Assembly (NCBI RefSeq): GCF_004327335.1
Contig: NZ_QJUO01000033.1
Coordinates: forward strand, 1 to 53,124
Direction of reading: 5' to 3'
Source of the DNA: Stutzerimonas kirkiae
Lineage (GTDB): Bacteria > Pseudomonadota > Gammaproteobacteria > Pseudomonadales > Pseudomonadaceae
Length of the DNA stretch: 53,124 nucleotides
Shown here: piece by piece, positions 8,829 through 22,778 of the stretch
How the letters are laid out: each line of letters begins with the position of its first letter
How positions within the stretch are numbered: the first letter of the stretch is position 1
Translations under genes and position numbers: made by a program
Notes under the pieces: model-generated
Told to the model about the DNA's origin: nothing
Databases searched by the model: none
The model's input: the letters and a program-made list of their open reading frames with translations, nothing else

Positions 8829-9095
8829 ATGGCAACCGGCTGGGCGCAAGATGGCGCCGTTCAGGAGCAGATCGACAGTACCATCGAGGACGCCGTGCAG
8901 CGCGTGCGCAGTCAGTTGCCCAGGGGCGAGAGCCTGAGCCACTGCGAAGAGTGCGATGCGCCGATCCCCGAGGCACGCCGCCAGGCTGTCCCCGGTGTGC
9001 GCCTGTGCGTGGCCTGCCAGGGCGAGCATGATCGCGAGCAGGCGCAGTTCAGCGGCTACAACCGACGCGGCAGCAAGGACAGCCAGTTGCGCTAG
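8829..9095 (+). CDS. DksA/TraR-type C4 zinc-finger protein
   Basis: An 88-residue small protein with four zinc-ligand cysteines, C-EE-C and C-VA-C, spaced as in DksA/TraR zinc fingers (CEECDAPIPEARR...RLCVACQ). It lacks the long coiled coil of full DksA and resembles the short YbiI type, which may touch the RNA polymerase secondary channel. I chose the ATG at 8829 for its GGGAGAAC ribosome site over an in-frame ATG at 8775. Confidence 0.88.
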   Translation: MATGWAQDGAVQEQIDSTIEDAVQRVRSQLPRGESLSHCEECDAPIPEARRQAVPGVRLCVACQGEHDREQAQFSGYNRRGSKDSQLR

Positions 9096-9104
9096 CAGCG
9101 ATTT

Positions 9105-9175
9105 GCGTAGGGGCGCTGGGCGCCCCACCTTGACGGTCGACGACGCTATCCCTGGTGCGCACGGCGCACCCTATG
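9105..9175. repeat. Two GC-rich palindromes of the GTAGGGTGCGC family
   Basis: GTAGGGGCGCTGGGCGCCCC is followed by GGTGCGCACGGCGCACCCTA. Related palindromes occur near 10321, 13597, 33944, 36449 and 51590. They occupy the gap between the convergent zinc-finger and oxyR-like genes. Confidence 0.6.
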
Positions 9176-9213
9176 GCAAGGCGCCAGACAGATTTCCCAT
9201 TCTGTTTGCCGGG

Positions 9214-10200
9214 TCACGGTGCTGGCCAGGGTGTCGTCTCGCCAGGGGACGCACGGCACAGGGTATCGGCCAGCAGTTTGAATTCCTGCCCGCGTGGATG
9301 GGTGCGTCGCCACACCAGCCCGATGCGCCGGTACTCGCCGCCGCGCAGTGGCCGGATGGCGACCCTGGACTGATCGACATGGCGGGCTGCCAGCGCTGGC
9401 AGCAGGGTGCAGCCCCGGCCGGCGGCGACCAGGTGCAACAAGGTTTCCAGGCTGGTGGCGCGGCAATCCATGGCGCCGTCCGCCTGCGGCTCATGGCGTT
9501 GGCAGATGCCCAGCGCCTGCCCACGCAGGCAGTGGCCGTCGGTGAGCAACAGCAACTCGAGGTCGTCCAGTTCAGCGGTCGCCACCGTGGCCTGTAGCGC
9601 GAGTGGATGATCCGCTGGAACGGCTACCAGGAAAGGCTCGTCGAACAGTACACGCAGTTCGTAGACATCCAGGTCGAGCGGTTCAGGCAAGGCTTGCACG
9701 GTCGCTTCGCATTTCATGCATTCGGCCGAACGGGCGAACGCCGCCAGCGGATTCGGCAGGGCCAGCAAGGCGACTTCCAGCCCACCGTCATCGAGCCGTC
9801 CGCACAGGTCGGCGGTCAGCCCCTCCTGTACCACCAGTTGCAGCTTGGCAAAGACCTCGCCGACCGTTTGCAGCAGGTGCGGCAGATAGTAAGGCGCCAG
9901 GGTCGGAATGATGCCCAGCGTCACTGCGCCTTCCAGCGGGCTCGCGCGCATGCGGGTCAGAGCCAGGATGCCGTCGGCCTCGGCGAGCAGGCGTCGTGCC
10001 CGTTCGACGATCCGTTCGCCGATGGGGGTCAGCGCCGGTCGTCCGCCCTGGCGGTCCACCAGGGTCTGGCCGAGGTAGCTCTCCAGCTTGCGTAACTGGA
10101 TGGACAGCGTGGACTGGGTGATATGGCATGCATCGGCGGCCCGGCCGAAATGACGATGATCGGCAAGGGCAATCAGGTAGCGCAGTTCACGCAGGGTCAA
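9214..10200 (-). CDS. oxyR: OxyR-type LysR-family peroxide regulator
   Basis: This LysR transcription factor would activate peroxide defence genes when oxidised. The N-terminal winged HTH (TLRELRYLIALADHRHFGRA) and the OxyR signature DGHCLRGQALGIC are present. With the TTG start, C224 and C233 have the nine-residue spacing of E. coli C199/C208. I chose TTG at 10200 because AAGGAG lies seven bases upstream; an in-frame ATG at 10254 would add 18 atypical residues. At 328 residues it is about 20 longer than E. coli OxyR. Part of the excess is an insertion around 153-182 that carries a CxxC (C161, C164). It is probably a second OxyR tied to the neighbouring katG. Confidence 0.9.
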   Translation of the reverse strand: MTLRELRYLIALADHRHFGRAADACHITQSTLSIQLRKLESYLGQTLVDRQGGRPALTPIGERIVERARRLLAEADGILALTRMRASPLEGAVTLGIIPTLAPYYLPHLLQTVGEVFAKLQLVVQEGLTADLCGRLDDGGLEVALLALPNPLAAFARSAECMKCEATVQALPEPLDLDVYELRVLFDEPFLVAVPADHPLALQATVATAELDDLELLLLTDGHCLRGQALGICQRHEPQADGAMDCRATSLETLLHLVAAGRGCTLLPALAARHVDQSRVAIRPLRGGEYRRIGLVWRRTHPRGQEFKLLADTLCRASPGETTPWPAP

Positions 10201-10320
10201 GGGAGTCTCCTTTGGCAGGCGGGACGCGGCCTGCACGGCGGCGAACGGATGCATGGCTACGACAGGGTGTCGCGGAGCAGCGGAGTCGCCGCGGGGAGAA
10301 CGATCGACGCCGCTGCCCCA

Positions 10321-10370
10321 GGTGCGCCTGGCGCACCCGGAAAGCCGCTGTCATCCACTGCGACACTCGA
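10321..10370. repeat. GTGCGC palindrome plus CACTGCGACACTCGA, copy upstream of oxyR
   Basis: GGTGCGCCTGGCGCACCC is followed by a spacer and CCACTGCGACACTCGA. A second copy of the same arrangement lies at 13597-13632, on the other side of katG. The 341 bases from the oxyR start to element A contain no gene I can support and should hold the oxyR promoter. Confidence 0.6.
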
Positions 10371-10541
10371 TAGTGGGGGGAGGCTAGCAGTCGCGGCCAT
10401 GCCAGCCGAATCGAGACGTTCAATCGCCGTCATTGATTTTTGCGATAGCCTGCCCGGGTTTCCAGCGATGATCGGAGCAGCGCCCCGGTCGGAGGGCGAC
10501 CAGGGCTCTGCTGTGGCGGGGCCCGGCCCGTTTACCGTTAG

Positions 10542-10921
10542 GGGTCTGTTGACGTTTCGTCGCAAGCCGCGTTGTCGCGAGAAATAGCCCCCGGTCAGGC
10601 CGCGCCCGTTCCTGACGGGCTTGCGGCATTCACTCCATCCCTGGAGATTGCGCAGGACGCGGGTAATGGCCACTCCCTTGTCAAGTCCTGCAACGACAGC
10701 GGGGACTATTTCTCGCACAATCCGAAGGACCGGGCCAGTTTTACACGAGGCTGCGTTACTCGATGGCTCATTTAGCCCACTACAAAAACGCCAGGAGCGT
10801 TTTGGGGCGTAAGCCCCGAAGGGGTGAAGCGCATGGACGCGCTGAACAAACTTCGCATCTCGCGCCTTGCCTCGTGCAAAAACTGGCTCCGGCGCGGTCG
10901 CGTCGAAACGTCAACAGACCC
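10542..10921. mobile_element. MITE-like element A with 18-base terminal inverted repeats
   Basis: About 380 bases bounded by GGGTCTGTTGACGTTTCG on the left and its exact complement on the right. TA dinucleotides lie at or next to both ends, as in IS630/mariner-type insertion. Nested inverted repeats lie inside: GCGAGAAATAG against CTATTTCTCGC, and CCAGTTTTACACGAGGC against GCCTCGTGCAAAAACTGG. There is no transposase frame, so it would be non-autonomous. Its right end stops four bases short of the katG stop codon. Confidence 0.7.
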
Positions 10922-10925
10922 TATG

Positions 10926-13247
<2,322 letters not shown>

Positions 13248-13290
13248 TCAACCCCTGCGATTGAGGATTTCCACATGCCGGGCCCGCCCT

Positions 13291-13536
13291 GGGTCTGTTG
13301 ACGTTTCGGCATGGATGGCCGGATCGGAGGCACAAGCGGACAGCCGAAAAGCGCTTGGCTGGAGGCTGAACGAGCGGCACACGGCGCCAGCGCTTTCGTC
13401 CAGCGTTCAGCCATCAGCGCTTTTAATCGAAGGCCGAAGGCCGCTTGTGCCTCGAAGAAGCCCGTTCGGAGGGCTGGATTGGAAATATATTTCCATCCGA
13501 ATCAATAAGTTAAAGCGAAACGTCAACAGCCTCTAG
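13291..13536. mobile_element. MITE-like element B with the same terminal repeats as element A
   Basis: The left end GGGTCTGTTGACGTTTCG is identical to element A. The right end, read in reverse, is TAGAGGCTGTTGACGTTTCG (a few changes). The 246-base interior holds a further pair, GAGGCACAAGCGG / CCGCTTGTGCCTC, enclosing one copy of the intergenic palindrome family, and a perfect GGAAATATATTTCC palindrome. No coding frame is convincing. It lies upstream of katG. Confidence 0.65.
13347..13430. repeat. Intergenic palindrome family, copy 2 (nested in element B)
   Basis: AAAAGCGCTTGGCTGGAGGCTGAACG faces TTTCGTCCAGCGTTCAGCCATCAGCGCTTTTAATCG. It sits centrally within element B, so either the two are one element or this palindrome is a component that also occurs alone. 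Confidence 0.7.
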
Positions 13537-13596
13537 CACATCGAATGCGCTGTAGGGGGCGCCGTGCGCGCCGGGGGTCGTGGCGTCGGACGTTCA

Positions 13597-13632
13597 GGTG
13601 CGCGGGCACCCTGCGTTCACTGCGACACTCGA
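13597..13632. repeat. GTGCGC palindrome plus CACTGCGACACTCGA, copy downstream of ureC
   Basis: GGTGCGCGGGCACCC is followed by TTCACTGCGACACTCGA, matching the copy at 10321-10370. Together with GC-rich palindromes from 13548 it fills the gap between element B and the ureC stop; no gene is seen there. Confidence 0.55.
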
Positions 13633-13684
13633 CCCTGGCAAGGTGCTACGCGGTGCGCTGCCGGCAGGCGCCCCGCGCGCCCTG

Positions 13685-15385
<1,701 letters not shown>

Positions 15386-15405
15386 GCTTTGAGTTCCTTC
15401 CAATT

Positions 15406-15476
15406 CGCTGGAGGCTAAAGGCTGGAGGCTGGACGAAAAAGCAGCTCATCCGTCCAGCCTCTGGCCTCCAGCCGCT
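15406..15476. repeat. Intergenic palindrome family, copy 3 (ureB-ureC gap)
   Basis: CGCTGGAGGCTAAAGGCTGGAGGCTGGACGAAAAAGC faces CCGTCCAGCCTCTGGCCTCCAGCCGC. It lies inside the ureDABC operon, between ureB and ureC, and could form a strong RNA hairpin that affects the ratio of the subunits. Confidence 0.75.
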
Positions 15477-15488
15477 CTTGTCGTCTTT

Positions 15489-15794
15489 TCAGATATTTCC
15501 CATCACCCGCCCGGCGAAGCCGAACACGCGGCGCTGGCCGGCCAGTTCGACCAGTTCCACCTCGCGGCGCTGGCCCGGTTCGAAGCGTACGGCGGTGCCG
15601 GCGGCGATGTTCAGGCGCATGCCGCGGGCGCTGTCGCGGTCGAAGTCGAGGGCGTCGTTGACCTCGAAGAAGTGGTAGTGCGAACCGACCTGGATCGGCC
15701 GGTCGCCGCTGTTGGCCACCGTCAGCGTGCAGGTGCGACGGCCGGCGTTGAGTTCGATGTCGCCAGGCTGGATCTGGTATTCGCCGGGGATCAT
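15489..15794 (-). CDS. ureB: Urease beta subunit
   Basis: A 101-residue structural subunit of urease. It has the typical MIPGEYQI start, the [15 protein letters not shown] core and the [15 protein letters not shown] and GNI-terminal segments. In the holoenzyme it packs with UreA and UreC as a trimer of (ABC). It is separated from ureC by 103 bases holding a palindromic repeat and from ureA by 25 bases. Confidence 0.97.
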   Translation of the reverse strand: MIPGEYQIQPGDIELNAGRRTCTLTVANSGDRPIQVGSHYHFFEVNDALDFDRDSARGMRLNIAAGTAVRFEPGQRREVELVELAGQRRVFGFAGRVMGNI

Positions 15795-15819
15795 GGGTGG
15801 GGCTCCTTGCAGCTTGTGG

Positions 15820-16122
<303 letters not shown>

Positions 16123-16123
16123 C

Positions 16124-16966
16124 TCAGGTGCTCCAGATTCGTGGGGGTACGGCATCGCGGCCCAGCAGGGCGGGGCGCAGCAGATGCCACAGGTCGATCA
16201 GCCAGGCGCGTGCATGCAGCGCTTCGGCGGCCAGGCAACGGCCGAGCAGCAGGCCGGGCAACTGGGTCAGGTCGGCACGCAGGCCGGGGTGCCGGGTGGC
16301 CAGTTCGCGGCAGCGTTCGAGCAGCCCGGCATCGGCTTCTCCGGTGACGATCAGGGTGGCGAACACCGGCTGGCCATCGAGGCCGATGGGCGAGTCGAGC
16401 AGGCCGTCGCCGCCTTCGACGCGCTGGCGCTCATGCCACAACAGGCGGCCATCGCGGCGGATCTCCAGGCGCGCCTGCAGGTGCCCGAGGTCGAAGCGTT
16501 CGCCGCTGGCCGGGCGGCCCAGGGCGATCACATCCCAGTAGCACAGGCGGGCGTCGCCGAGCAGGTCGATGCGGCTGTCCAGGTGCGCCTGGGCGGCGGA
16601 ATAGACGATGGTTTCCTGCGGCAGCCACTCCAGGGTCGCGCCCGCCTCGACGCGCAACCGCAGTCGTTGATGCGCCGGGGCGGCGGCGCGATACCATTTG
16701 GCCGCGCCGGGGCTGGTCAATTGTGCCCAGGCGTTCTCGCCGACTGTCGCGGTGATGTTCAGCCGGTCGCCGCCGGCGATGCCGCCGGGCGGGTGCACGA
16801 TGATGTGCTGGCACACCCCCGGCCCTTCGGCGTGCAGGTGCTTCTGCACCCGCAAGGGGCCGAGGTGCTTCCTGTGCACTGGAACGGTGCGACCCAGCAA
16901 GCAGGCATAGCCCAGCTCCAGTTCGGCCTGCCAGCTTGGCGTGAACGGTGTGTGCGGGGCATTCAT
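16124..16966 (-). CDS. ureD: Urease accessory protein UreD
   Basis: UreD (UreH in Helicobacter) binds apourease and forms the channel through which nickel passes from UreG. The 280-residue protein shows [36 protein letters not shown] and the C-terminal [18 protein letters not shown], all typical. It is the first gene of ureDABC and ends one base before ureA. Upstream are 88 bases, then the convergent-free end of the SDR gene on the same strand. Confidence 0.96.
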   Translation of the reverse strand: MNAPHTPFTPSWQAELELGYACLLGRTVPVHRKHLGPLRVQKHLHAEGPGVCQHIIVHPPGGIAGGDRLNITATVGENAWAQLTSPGAAKWYRAAAPAHQRLRLRVEAGATLEWLPQETIVYSAAQAHLDSRIDLLGDARLCYWDVIALGRPASGERFDLGHLQARLEIRRDGRLLWHERQRVEGGDGLLDSPIGLDGQPVFATLIVTGEADAGLLERCRELATRHPGLRADLTQLPGLLLGRCLAAEALHARAWLIDLWHLLRPALLGRDAVPPRIWST

Positions 16967-17054
16967 GGCAATCCGAGGAGGCTCTGTCCGGTCGATGGGA
17001 CAAGACAGAGCAAGAGGCGTGCCTTCTGCGCCCTGAAGGTGCAGCGCGGATGCC

Positions 17055-17822
<768 letters not shown>

Positions 17823-17848
17823 TCAGGTTGGGGAATGGGCTGGGCGGT

Positions 17849-18093
17849 TTCAGAACCTGCTCACGATCCGCTGCGCGTCGGCCCTGCTGCATTAAAAACA
17901 GGCTCACAGCCAAAGGTTGAACGTGCTTCAGCACGGCCCCGAAGGTGGGCGAAGCGAAGCAAATGCTCATTTACCATTCGTAAACTGCGCTTTTGACTCA
18001 CTGCGTTCGCCCTTCGGGCCAGCGTGGCTGTTACTCCCTTCGGTCGTTGTGCCTTGCAGGGCTCCAGCTCGCGAGATCGTGAACAGCTTCTCA
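17849..18093. mobile_element. MITE-like element C with terminal inverted repeats
   Basis: About 245 bases bounded by TTCAGAACCTGCTCACGATC on the left and GATCGTGAACAGCTTCTCA on the right. There is an internal palindromic region around GTAAACTGCGCTTTTGACTC, and no transposase frame. The right end contains the stop codon of the neighbouring ABC ATPase gene. A solo copy of the end sequence lies at 22779-22821. Confidence 0.6.
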
Positions 18094-18852
18094 GTCGGCC
18101 AGTTCCAGGAATTTGCGGACCCGCTCGGTATCCGGGCGGGTGAAGAATTTCTCCGGGTCGGACTTCTCGATGATCTTGCCCTTCTCGAGGAACACCACCT
18201 GGTCGGAGACGGCGCGGGCGAAGTCCATTTCGTGGGTCACCACGATCATCGTGTAGCCCTCGGCGGAAAGGTTCTTCATCACCGTCAGCACCTCGCCGAC
18301 GCGCTCGGGGTCGAGGGCCGAGGTGGGTTCGTCGAAGAGGATCACTTCCGGGCTCATGGCCAGCGCGCGGGCGATGGCCACGCGCTGTTTCTGGCCGCCG
18401 GACAGGGTGTGCGGGTAGGCATCCTGCTTGTGCTGCATGCCGACCTTTTCCAGCAGGGCGCTGGCGGTGGCGCGTGCTTCGTCGCGGGAGATGCGCTTGA
18501 CCTGCATTGGCGCTTCCATGACGTTGTGCAGCACGGTCAGGTGCGGCCACAGGTTGAAGCTCTGGAACACCATGCCGGTACGAGCGCGGATGGCCGCCAG
18601 TTCGCGGTTGCCCATGGCGCGTCCGGTCTTCTCGTCGACGCCGATGCGCTGGCCGGCGATGCGGATGGTGCCTCGGTCCGGCTGCTCCAGCCAGTTGATG
18701 CAGCGCAGCATGGTCGACTTGCCCGAACCGGAAGAGCCCAGCACGCTGACCACTTCACCCTTGTTGACCACCAGGTCGATGTCGCGCAGCACCTCGACGC
18801 CGTCGAAGCTCTTGCTCAGCCGCTCGATGCTTACCGCGGGTATGTCAGACAT
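18091..18852 (-). CDS. Polar amino-acid ABC transporter, ATPase
   Basis: A 253-residue ATPase of the HisP/GlnQ family that powers amino-acid uptake. Walker [10 protein letters not shown], the Q-loop [10 protein letters not shown], the signature [15 protein letters not shown] and Walker [13 protein letters not shown] are complete. It overlaps the permease gene by 8 bases. Its stop codon lies inside the end of element C, so the last residues (ELAD) may have been reshaped by that insertion. Confidence 0.93.
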   Translation of the reverse strand: MSDIPAVSIERLSKSFDGVEVLRDIDLVVNKGEVVSVLGSSGSGKSTMLRCINWLEQPDRGTIRIAGQRIGVDEKTGRAMGNRELAAIRARTGMVFQSFNLWPHLTVLHNVMEAPMQVKRISRDEARATASALLEKVGMQHKQDAYPHTLSGGQKQRVAIARALAMSPEVILFDEPTSALDPERVGEVLTVMKNLSAEGYTMIVVTHEMDFARAVSDQVVFLEKGKIIEKSDPEKFFTRPDTERVRKFLELAD

Positions 18853-19507
18853 GTTCGAATCCTCGTTTGACGCCGAAGCGACCGGCCCACTTGAGGGCCA
18901 GTTCCAGGCAGATGCTGATGGCCCAGTAGATGGCGATGACCACGATGAAAGCCTCCATCGGAATGAAGTAGGTGGCCGACACGGAGTTGGCCGCCGCCGT
19001 CAGTTCCTGCACGGTGATGATGGTGAGAAAGGCGGTGTCCTTGAGCGCATAGATCAACTGGTTGCCCATCAATGGCCGGGTCTTGATCACCAGTGGCGGC
19101 AGGATGATGCGCAGGAACAGCCGCAGCGGCGTGAAGCCATGGGCCTTGGCCGCCTCGATCTGGCCCTCGGGCATCAGCACCCGGGCGCCCCGCAGGATTT
19201 CCGCGAAGTAGGCCGCGTGGTAGATCGCCAGGGCGATCAGGCCGGCGCTCCAGGCGCTCATTTTCAGGCCGAGGGAAGGCAGGCCGTAGTAGAGCAGGTA
19301 GGCCAGCACCAGGAACGGCAGCATACGCATCAGGTCGATCAGCCAGCGCAGTGGCCGCGTGGCCCAGCCACCCTGTTCCAGTTGGTACAGCAGCGCGGCG
19401 CCGAGGATGAAGGCGGCGCTGACGGAAACGAAGAACAGCAGCAGGGTATTCAGTGCGCCCGCCAGGAAGGCGTCGCGCGCATCCCAGAGAATCAGCCATT
19501 CGCTCAT
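18845..19507 (-). CDS. Polar amino-acid ABC transporter, permease 2
   Basis: A 220-residue inner-membrane permease of the HisM/GlnP type. It has about five hydrophobic helices and the cytoplasmic EAA loop (QIEAAKAHGFTPLRLFLRIILP), which contacts the ATPase. It is 12 bases from the other permease and overlaps the ATPase start, so these form one operon and probably a heterodimeric channel. Confidence 0.92.
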   Translation of the reverse strand: MSEWLILWDARDAFLAGALNTLLLFFVSVSAAFILGAALLYQLEQGGWATRPLRWLIDLMRMLPFLVLAYLLYYGLPSLGLKMSAWSAGLIALAIYHAAYFAEILRGARVLMPEGQIEAAKAHGFTPLRLFLRIILPPLVIKTRPLMGNQLIYALKDTAFLTIITVQELTAAANSVSATYFIPMEAFIVVIAIYWAISICLELALKWAGRFGVKRGFEHV

Positions 19508-19519
19508 GGGTCTATCTCC

Positions 19520-20161
19520 TTACATGGCCAGACGGCTGGCTTTCTTTTCGGCGATGGCTTGCAGGCGCAGCAGGATGCCGATGATCAGCATGTACAACAG
19601 CCCGGCGGCGAGGATCGGTGGCAGCGGCTCGTAGGTGACCGCCGAGATGCGGTTGGTGACGCGGGTCAGGTCGACGATACCGATCACCGCGATGGCGGGG
19701 CTGCTCTTGATCAGGAAGGACATCTCGTTGACCAGGCCGGGCAGGCTGCTGGTGAGCATCTGCGGCAGCATGATGCGGCGGAAGAACAGCCGGTTGGTCA
19801 TGCCGCAGGCCAGCGCCGCCTCCTTCTGTTCACGGGAGAAACTGATGAAGGCGGAGCGCCAGATTTCCGCGTTGAACGCGGCGGTGTTCAACGTCAGCGC
19901 CAGGATCGCCGCCGTTTCGCGGGAGAGCCCGAGGCCCAGGGTGGGGCCGGCGAGGAACAGGAACAGCACCAGGGTGACCAGCGGTGTGGCCCGGGCCAGG
20001 CTGACGTAGGTGACCAGCAACTGGTCGAGGAAGGGAATCCGTGCCATGCGCAGCAGGGCGATGCCCAGGCCGACCAGCACGCCGATGGCGATGGAGACGC
20101 CGGATATCCACAGGGTGGTCCAGGCGCCTTCGAGCAGCAGTAACCAGGCTTGACCATTCAT
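19520..20161 (-). CDS. Polar amino-acid ABC transporter, permease 1
   Basis: A 213-residue permease of the same family. The EAA loop reads EAALACGMTNRLFFRRIMLPQ, and the SLARATPLVTLVLFLF helix is typical of HisQ-like proteins. It pairs with the adjacent permease. It follows the binding-protein gene by 57 bases. Confidence 0.92.
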   Translation of the reverse strand: MNGQAWLLLLEGAWTTLWISGVSIAIGVLVGLGIALLRMARIPFLDQLLVTYVSLARATPLVTLVLFLFLAGPTLGLGLSRETAAILALTLNTAAFNAEIWRSAFISFSREQKEAALACGMTNRLFFRRIMLPQMLTSSLPGLVNEMSFLIKSSPAIAVIGIVDLTRVTNRISAVTYEPLPPILAAGLLYMLIIGILLRLQAIAEKKASRLAM

Positions 20162-20218
20162 GTCGTGAACCCTCGAAGTGGCAGGTGCGGGCCACCGCTA
20201 GGGCGGCCCGCCGGGGAC

Positions 20219-21112
20219 TCATTCGATATTCGCCAGTTCGTGGAACTGCTTGACGCTGGTGATGGGTTCGAGCGGCAGGTCGTCGAAGGATTCTCCGAAC
20301 CATTTCTGTTGCAGCTCGGCCAGCCGGCCGCTGGCATGCACTTCCTGCATGAAGGTGGTCAGCAGCTTCAGCAGTTCGGGGCTGTTCTTCGGCACCGGCC
20401 AGGCGGCGAAGCCGTTGCCGGAAACCGGCAGGCCCTTGGCGAAGACCTCGGGCTTGGCCTTGACCAGGTCGTTGACCGAGGTCACCGAGTTGACCACGTA
20501 GTCCAGCCGGCCATTGGCCAGGTCGGCGTAGATTTCCGGGTAGGACGGGTATTCCACCACCTTGCCGAGCTTGCCGCCGCCGGCTTCGAGCATTTTCTTC
20601 AGTTCCGGCAGGCGTGCCAGCAGGGCGCTGCCGGCCTGCAGACCGACAGTCTTGCCGCTCAGGCTGGCGATGTCGCCGATGCTGTCGTCGCCCTTGCGCT
20701 TGACGTAGTAATGCTGCGCCGAGGCGAACGGCGGGGCGAAGTTGAACACCCGCAGGCGGTCATCGGTGACCAGCGCGCCGGTATAGCCCATGTCGTACTG
20801 GCCGGAGGCGACCGAGGCGAGCAGGCCGGTCCAGGGCAGGATTTCCTGGCGCACGTCGAAGCCGGACTTGCCGGCGAAGGCCTTGAAGTCTTCCAGCAGG
20901 TCCTTGTGGAAACCTTCCGGCTTGCCGTCGACGATGAAGTTGAACGGCGCATAGTCGTCTTCGGTGGCCACCGCCAGGTAACCGCGTGCCTTGACGTCGG
21001 CCAGGTCGGCCTGGGCCGTCAGGCAGGCGCCGAGCAGGCCGGCGGCAAGGGCCAGCTTGCGTAGCAGGGTGTGCGCCTTGGCCAACGATGGGGTATCGAT
21101 CGAGTGCTTCAT
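20219..21112 (-). CDS. Amino-acid ABC transporter, periplasmic binding protein
   Basis: A 297-residue family 3 solute-binding protein. An N-terminal signal (about 1-32, ending LTAQA) is followed by the domain start GYLAVATEDDYAPFNF and the ASGQYDMGYTGALVTDDRL and LVKAKPEVF segments. I chose the ATG at 21112 for its GGAGCAG ribosome site and because it leads directly into the signal peptide. The substrate is probably a polar amino acid or derivative. It is first in its operon and divergent from a MocR regulator that probably controls it. Confidence 0.9.
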   Translation of the reverse strand: MKHSIDTPSLAKAHTLLRKLALAAGLLGACLTAQADLADVKARGYLAVATEDDYAPFNFIVDGKPEGFHKDLLEDFKAFAGKSGFDVRQEILPWTGLLASVASGQYDMGYTGALVTDDRLRVFNFAPPFASAQHYYVKRKGDDSIGDIASLSGKTVGLQAGSALLARLPELKKMLEAGGGKLGKVVEYPSYPEIYADLANGRLDYVVNSVTSVNDLVKAKPEVFAKGLPVSGNGFAAWPVPKNSPELLKLLTTFMQEVHASGRLAELQQKWFGESFDDLPLEPITSVKQFHELANIE

Positions 21113-21177
21113 AGGTCTGCTCCAGTTGACGAGAAGGTGTTCCTGGCATCTTGCAAGGCCCTGGCCATACCATAGGG

Positions 21178-21209
21178 ACAGTTGGCCCGATTGGTCTGGC
21201 CAGTTGGAC
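21178..21209. promoter_or_regulatory. Putative MocR operator in the divergent promoter
   Basis: Direct repeats of AGTTGG begin at 21180 and 21202, 22 bases or two helical turns apart, with a third TTGG between them. They lie centrally in the 151-base gap between the transporter and the MocR gene. MocR regulators commonly bind such direct repeats. Confidence 0.4.
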
Positions 21210-21263
21210 GTCTGGCGCACTCCTTGCTGCGCCAATGGCAATTTCACCCTGGCAACGGCGGCG

Positions 21264-22769
21264 ATGATAGATCACTTCTTTCACCTTGATTTCGACCAGC
21301 GGCGCGGCCTCCAGGAGCAACTGCGGGAGTCGCTGGTTTCGGCGATTCTGGCCGGCGGTTTTCCCGCCGACGAGCCCTTGCCCTCGTGCCGCAAGCTGTC
21401 GCAGCAACTGTCGGTCTCGCGCAATACCGTGGCGCTGGTCTACGAGAGCCTGCTGGACAGCGGTTACTTGATCAGCCGACCGCGCAGCGGCTATTACCTG
21501 CACCCCGACTACAGCGCTGTCGATCCTGAAGAGGCCCCACCACGCCTGGCACCATGCCTCGATATTGGGCGGGCGGATGGGGATGGTGCCGGCAATGCAC
21601 CATCATGGTGCGATCGCTACAAGCTGGCTGTCGGTATCCGCCATGGGCTGTTGCGGCCCGGTAACTGGCGGGACTATCGCTATCCCTTCATTTATGGCCA
21701 GCCGATCGACTCGCTGTTTCCCCTGGAGCGCTGGCGCGAGGTTTCGCGCAACAGCCTGCGCAATGACCGCGATCACGGCTGGCTGCGCGACGGTTTCGAC
21801 CAGGACGATCCGGCGCTGATCGAGCAGTTGCGCACCCGCGTGCTGCCCAAGCGCGGTATCTGGGCGCGTCCCGACGAAATCCTGCTGACACTGGGCTCGC
21901 AGAATGCGCTCTACCTGCTGGCCGCGCTGCTGATGAACGGCGATGTGCGGGTGGGCATGGAGAACCCGGGCTTTCGCGATGCGCTCAATGTCTTCGAGCT
22001 GCGCGAGGCCGAGGTCCATCTGCAGGAGGTGGATGACCAGGGCATGCTGGTCGACCCGCGGCTGGAGGGTTGCGATTATCTCTATGTCACGCCGGGCCAT
22101 CAGGTGCCGACTGGCGTCAGCATGAGCGCGCCACGACGCCAGGCATTGCTGGCGCAGATCCGCCAGCACGACCAGGTGCTGATCGAGGACGACTACGATG
22201 CCGAGCTGAATTTCGACAGCCACCCGCAACCGGCGCTCAAGGCCAGCGACAACAGCGGCCGGGTGATCTATATGAGCAGCCTGTCGAAGGCGTTCGCGCC
22301 GGGCCTGCGCATGGGCTATCTGGTGGCCGATGCCGAACTGGTCGGCGAACTGCGTGCACTGCGCCGCCTGATGTATCGCCATCCGCCCATGAACAACCAG
22401 CGCATGCTCGCCGAGTTCCTCGCCCAGGGGCACTACGATGCGCACCTGCGGCGCTTCCGCGAGGAGCACTGGCGCCGTCGCGAGTTGCTGGAGCAGGTGA
22501 TGCACAGCCACCTGGGCGATTGCCGGCACCTCGGCAGCGTGGGCACCGGTGCCTTCTGGCTGGCCGCGCCGGAGGGCGTCGATACCCAGCGCCTGGCCTG
22601 GGCGGCGGCGCAGCGCAGTGTGCTGATCGAGCCGGGCGCGCAGTTCTTCTTCGATGCCCGGCCGGCGCGCAACTTCTTCCGCCTCGGTTTCCATGCCATC
22701 GAGGCCGAGCGCATCCAACCGGGAATACGCGAGCTGGCGCAGGTGCTGGAGCGGCAGGCCTCGGGCTGA
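21264..22769 (+). CDS. MocR-family transcriptional regulator (GntR HTH plus aminotransferase fold)
   Basis: A 501-residue chimeric regulator. Residues about 12-78 are a GntR winged helix (LPSCRKLSQQLSVSRNTVALVYESLLDSGYL), then a linker, then a fold-type I PLP domain. The PLP lysine is retained in SSLSKAFAPGLRMGYL, with the EDDYDAELNF aspartate and a C-terminal arginine region. Such proteins sense PLP-bound amines or amino acids and control adjacent transport or catabolic genes. I chose the ATG at 21264 (MIDHFFHLDFD); the upstream open frame runs through the binding-protein gene on the other strand. Confidence 0.9.
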   Translation: MIDHFFHLDFDQRRGLQEQLRESLVSAILAGGFPADEPLPSCRKLSQQLSVSRNTVALVYESLLDSGYLISRPRSGYYLHPDYSAVDPEEAPPRLAPCLDIGRADGDGAGNAPSWCDRYKLAVGIRHGLLRPGNWRDYRYPFIYGQPIDSLFPLERWREVSRNSLRNDRDHGWLRDGFDQDDPALIEQLRTRVLPKRGIWARPDEILLTLGSQNALYLLAALLMNGDVRVGMENPGFRDALNVFELREAEVHLQEVDDQGMLVDPRLEGCDYLYVTPGHQVPTGVSMSAPRRQALLAQIRQHDQVLIEDDYDAELNFDSHPQPALKASDNSGRVIYMSSLSKAFAPGLRMGYLVADAELVGELRALRRLMYRHPPMNNQRMLAEFLAQGHYDAHLRRFREEHWRRRELLEQVMHSHLGDCRHLGSVGTGAFWLAAPEGVDTQRLAWAAAQRSVLIEPGAQFFFDARPARNFFRLGFHAIEAERIQPGIRELAQVLERQASG

Positions 22770-22778
22770 AGGCGCCGA

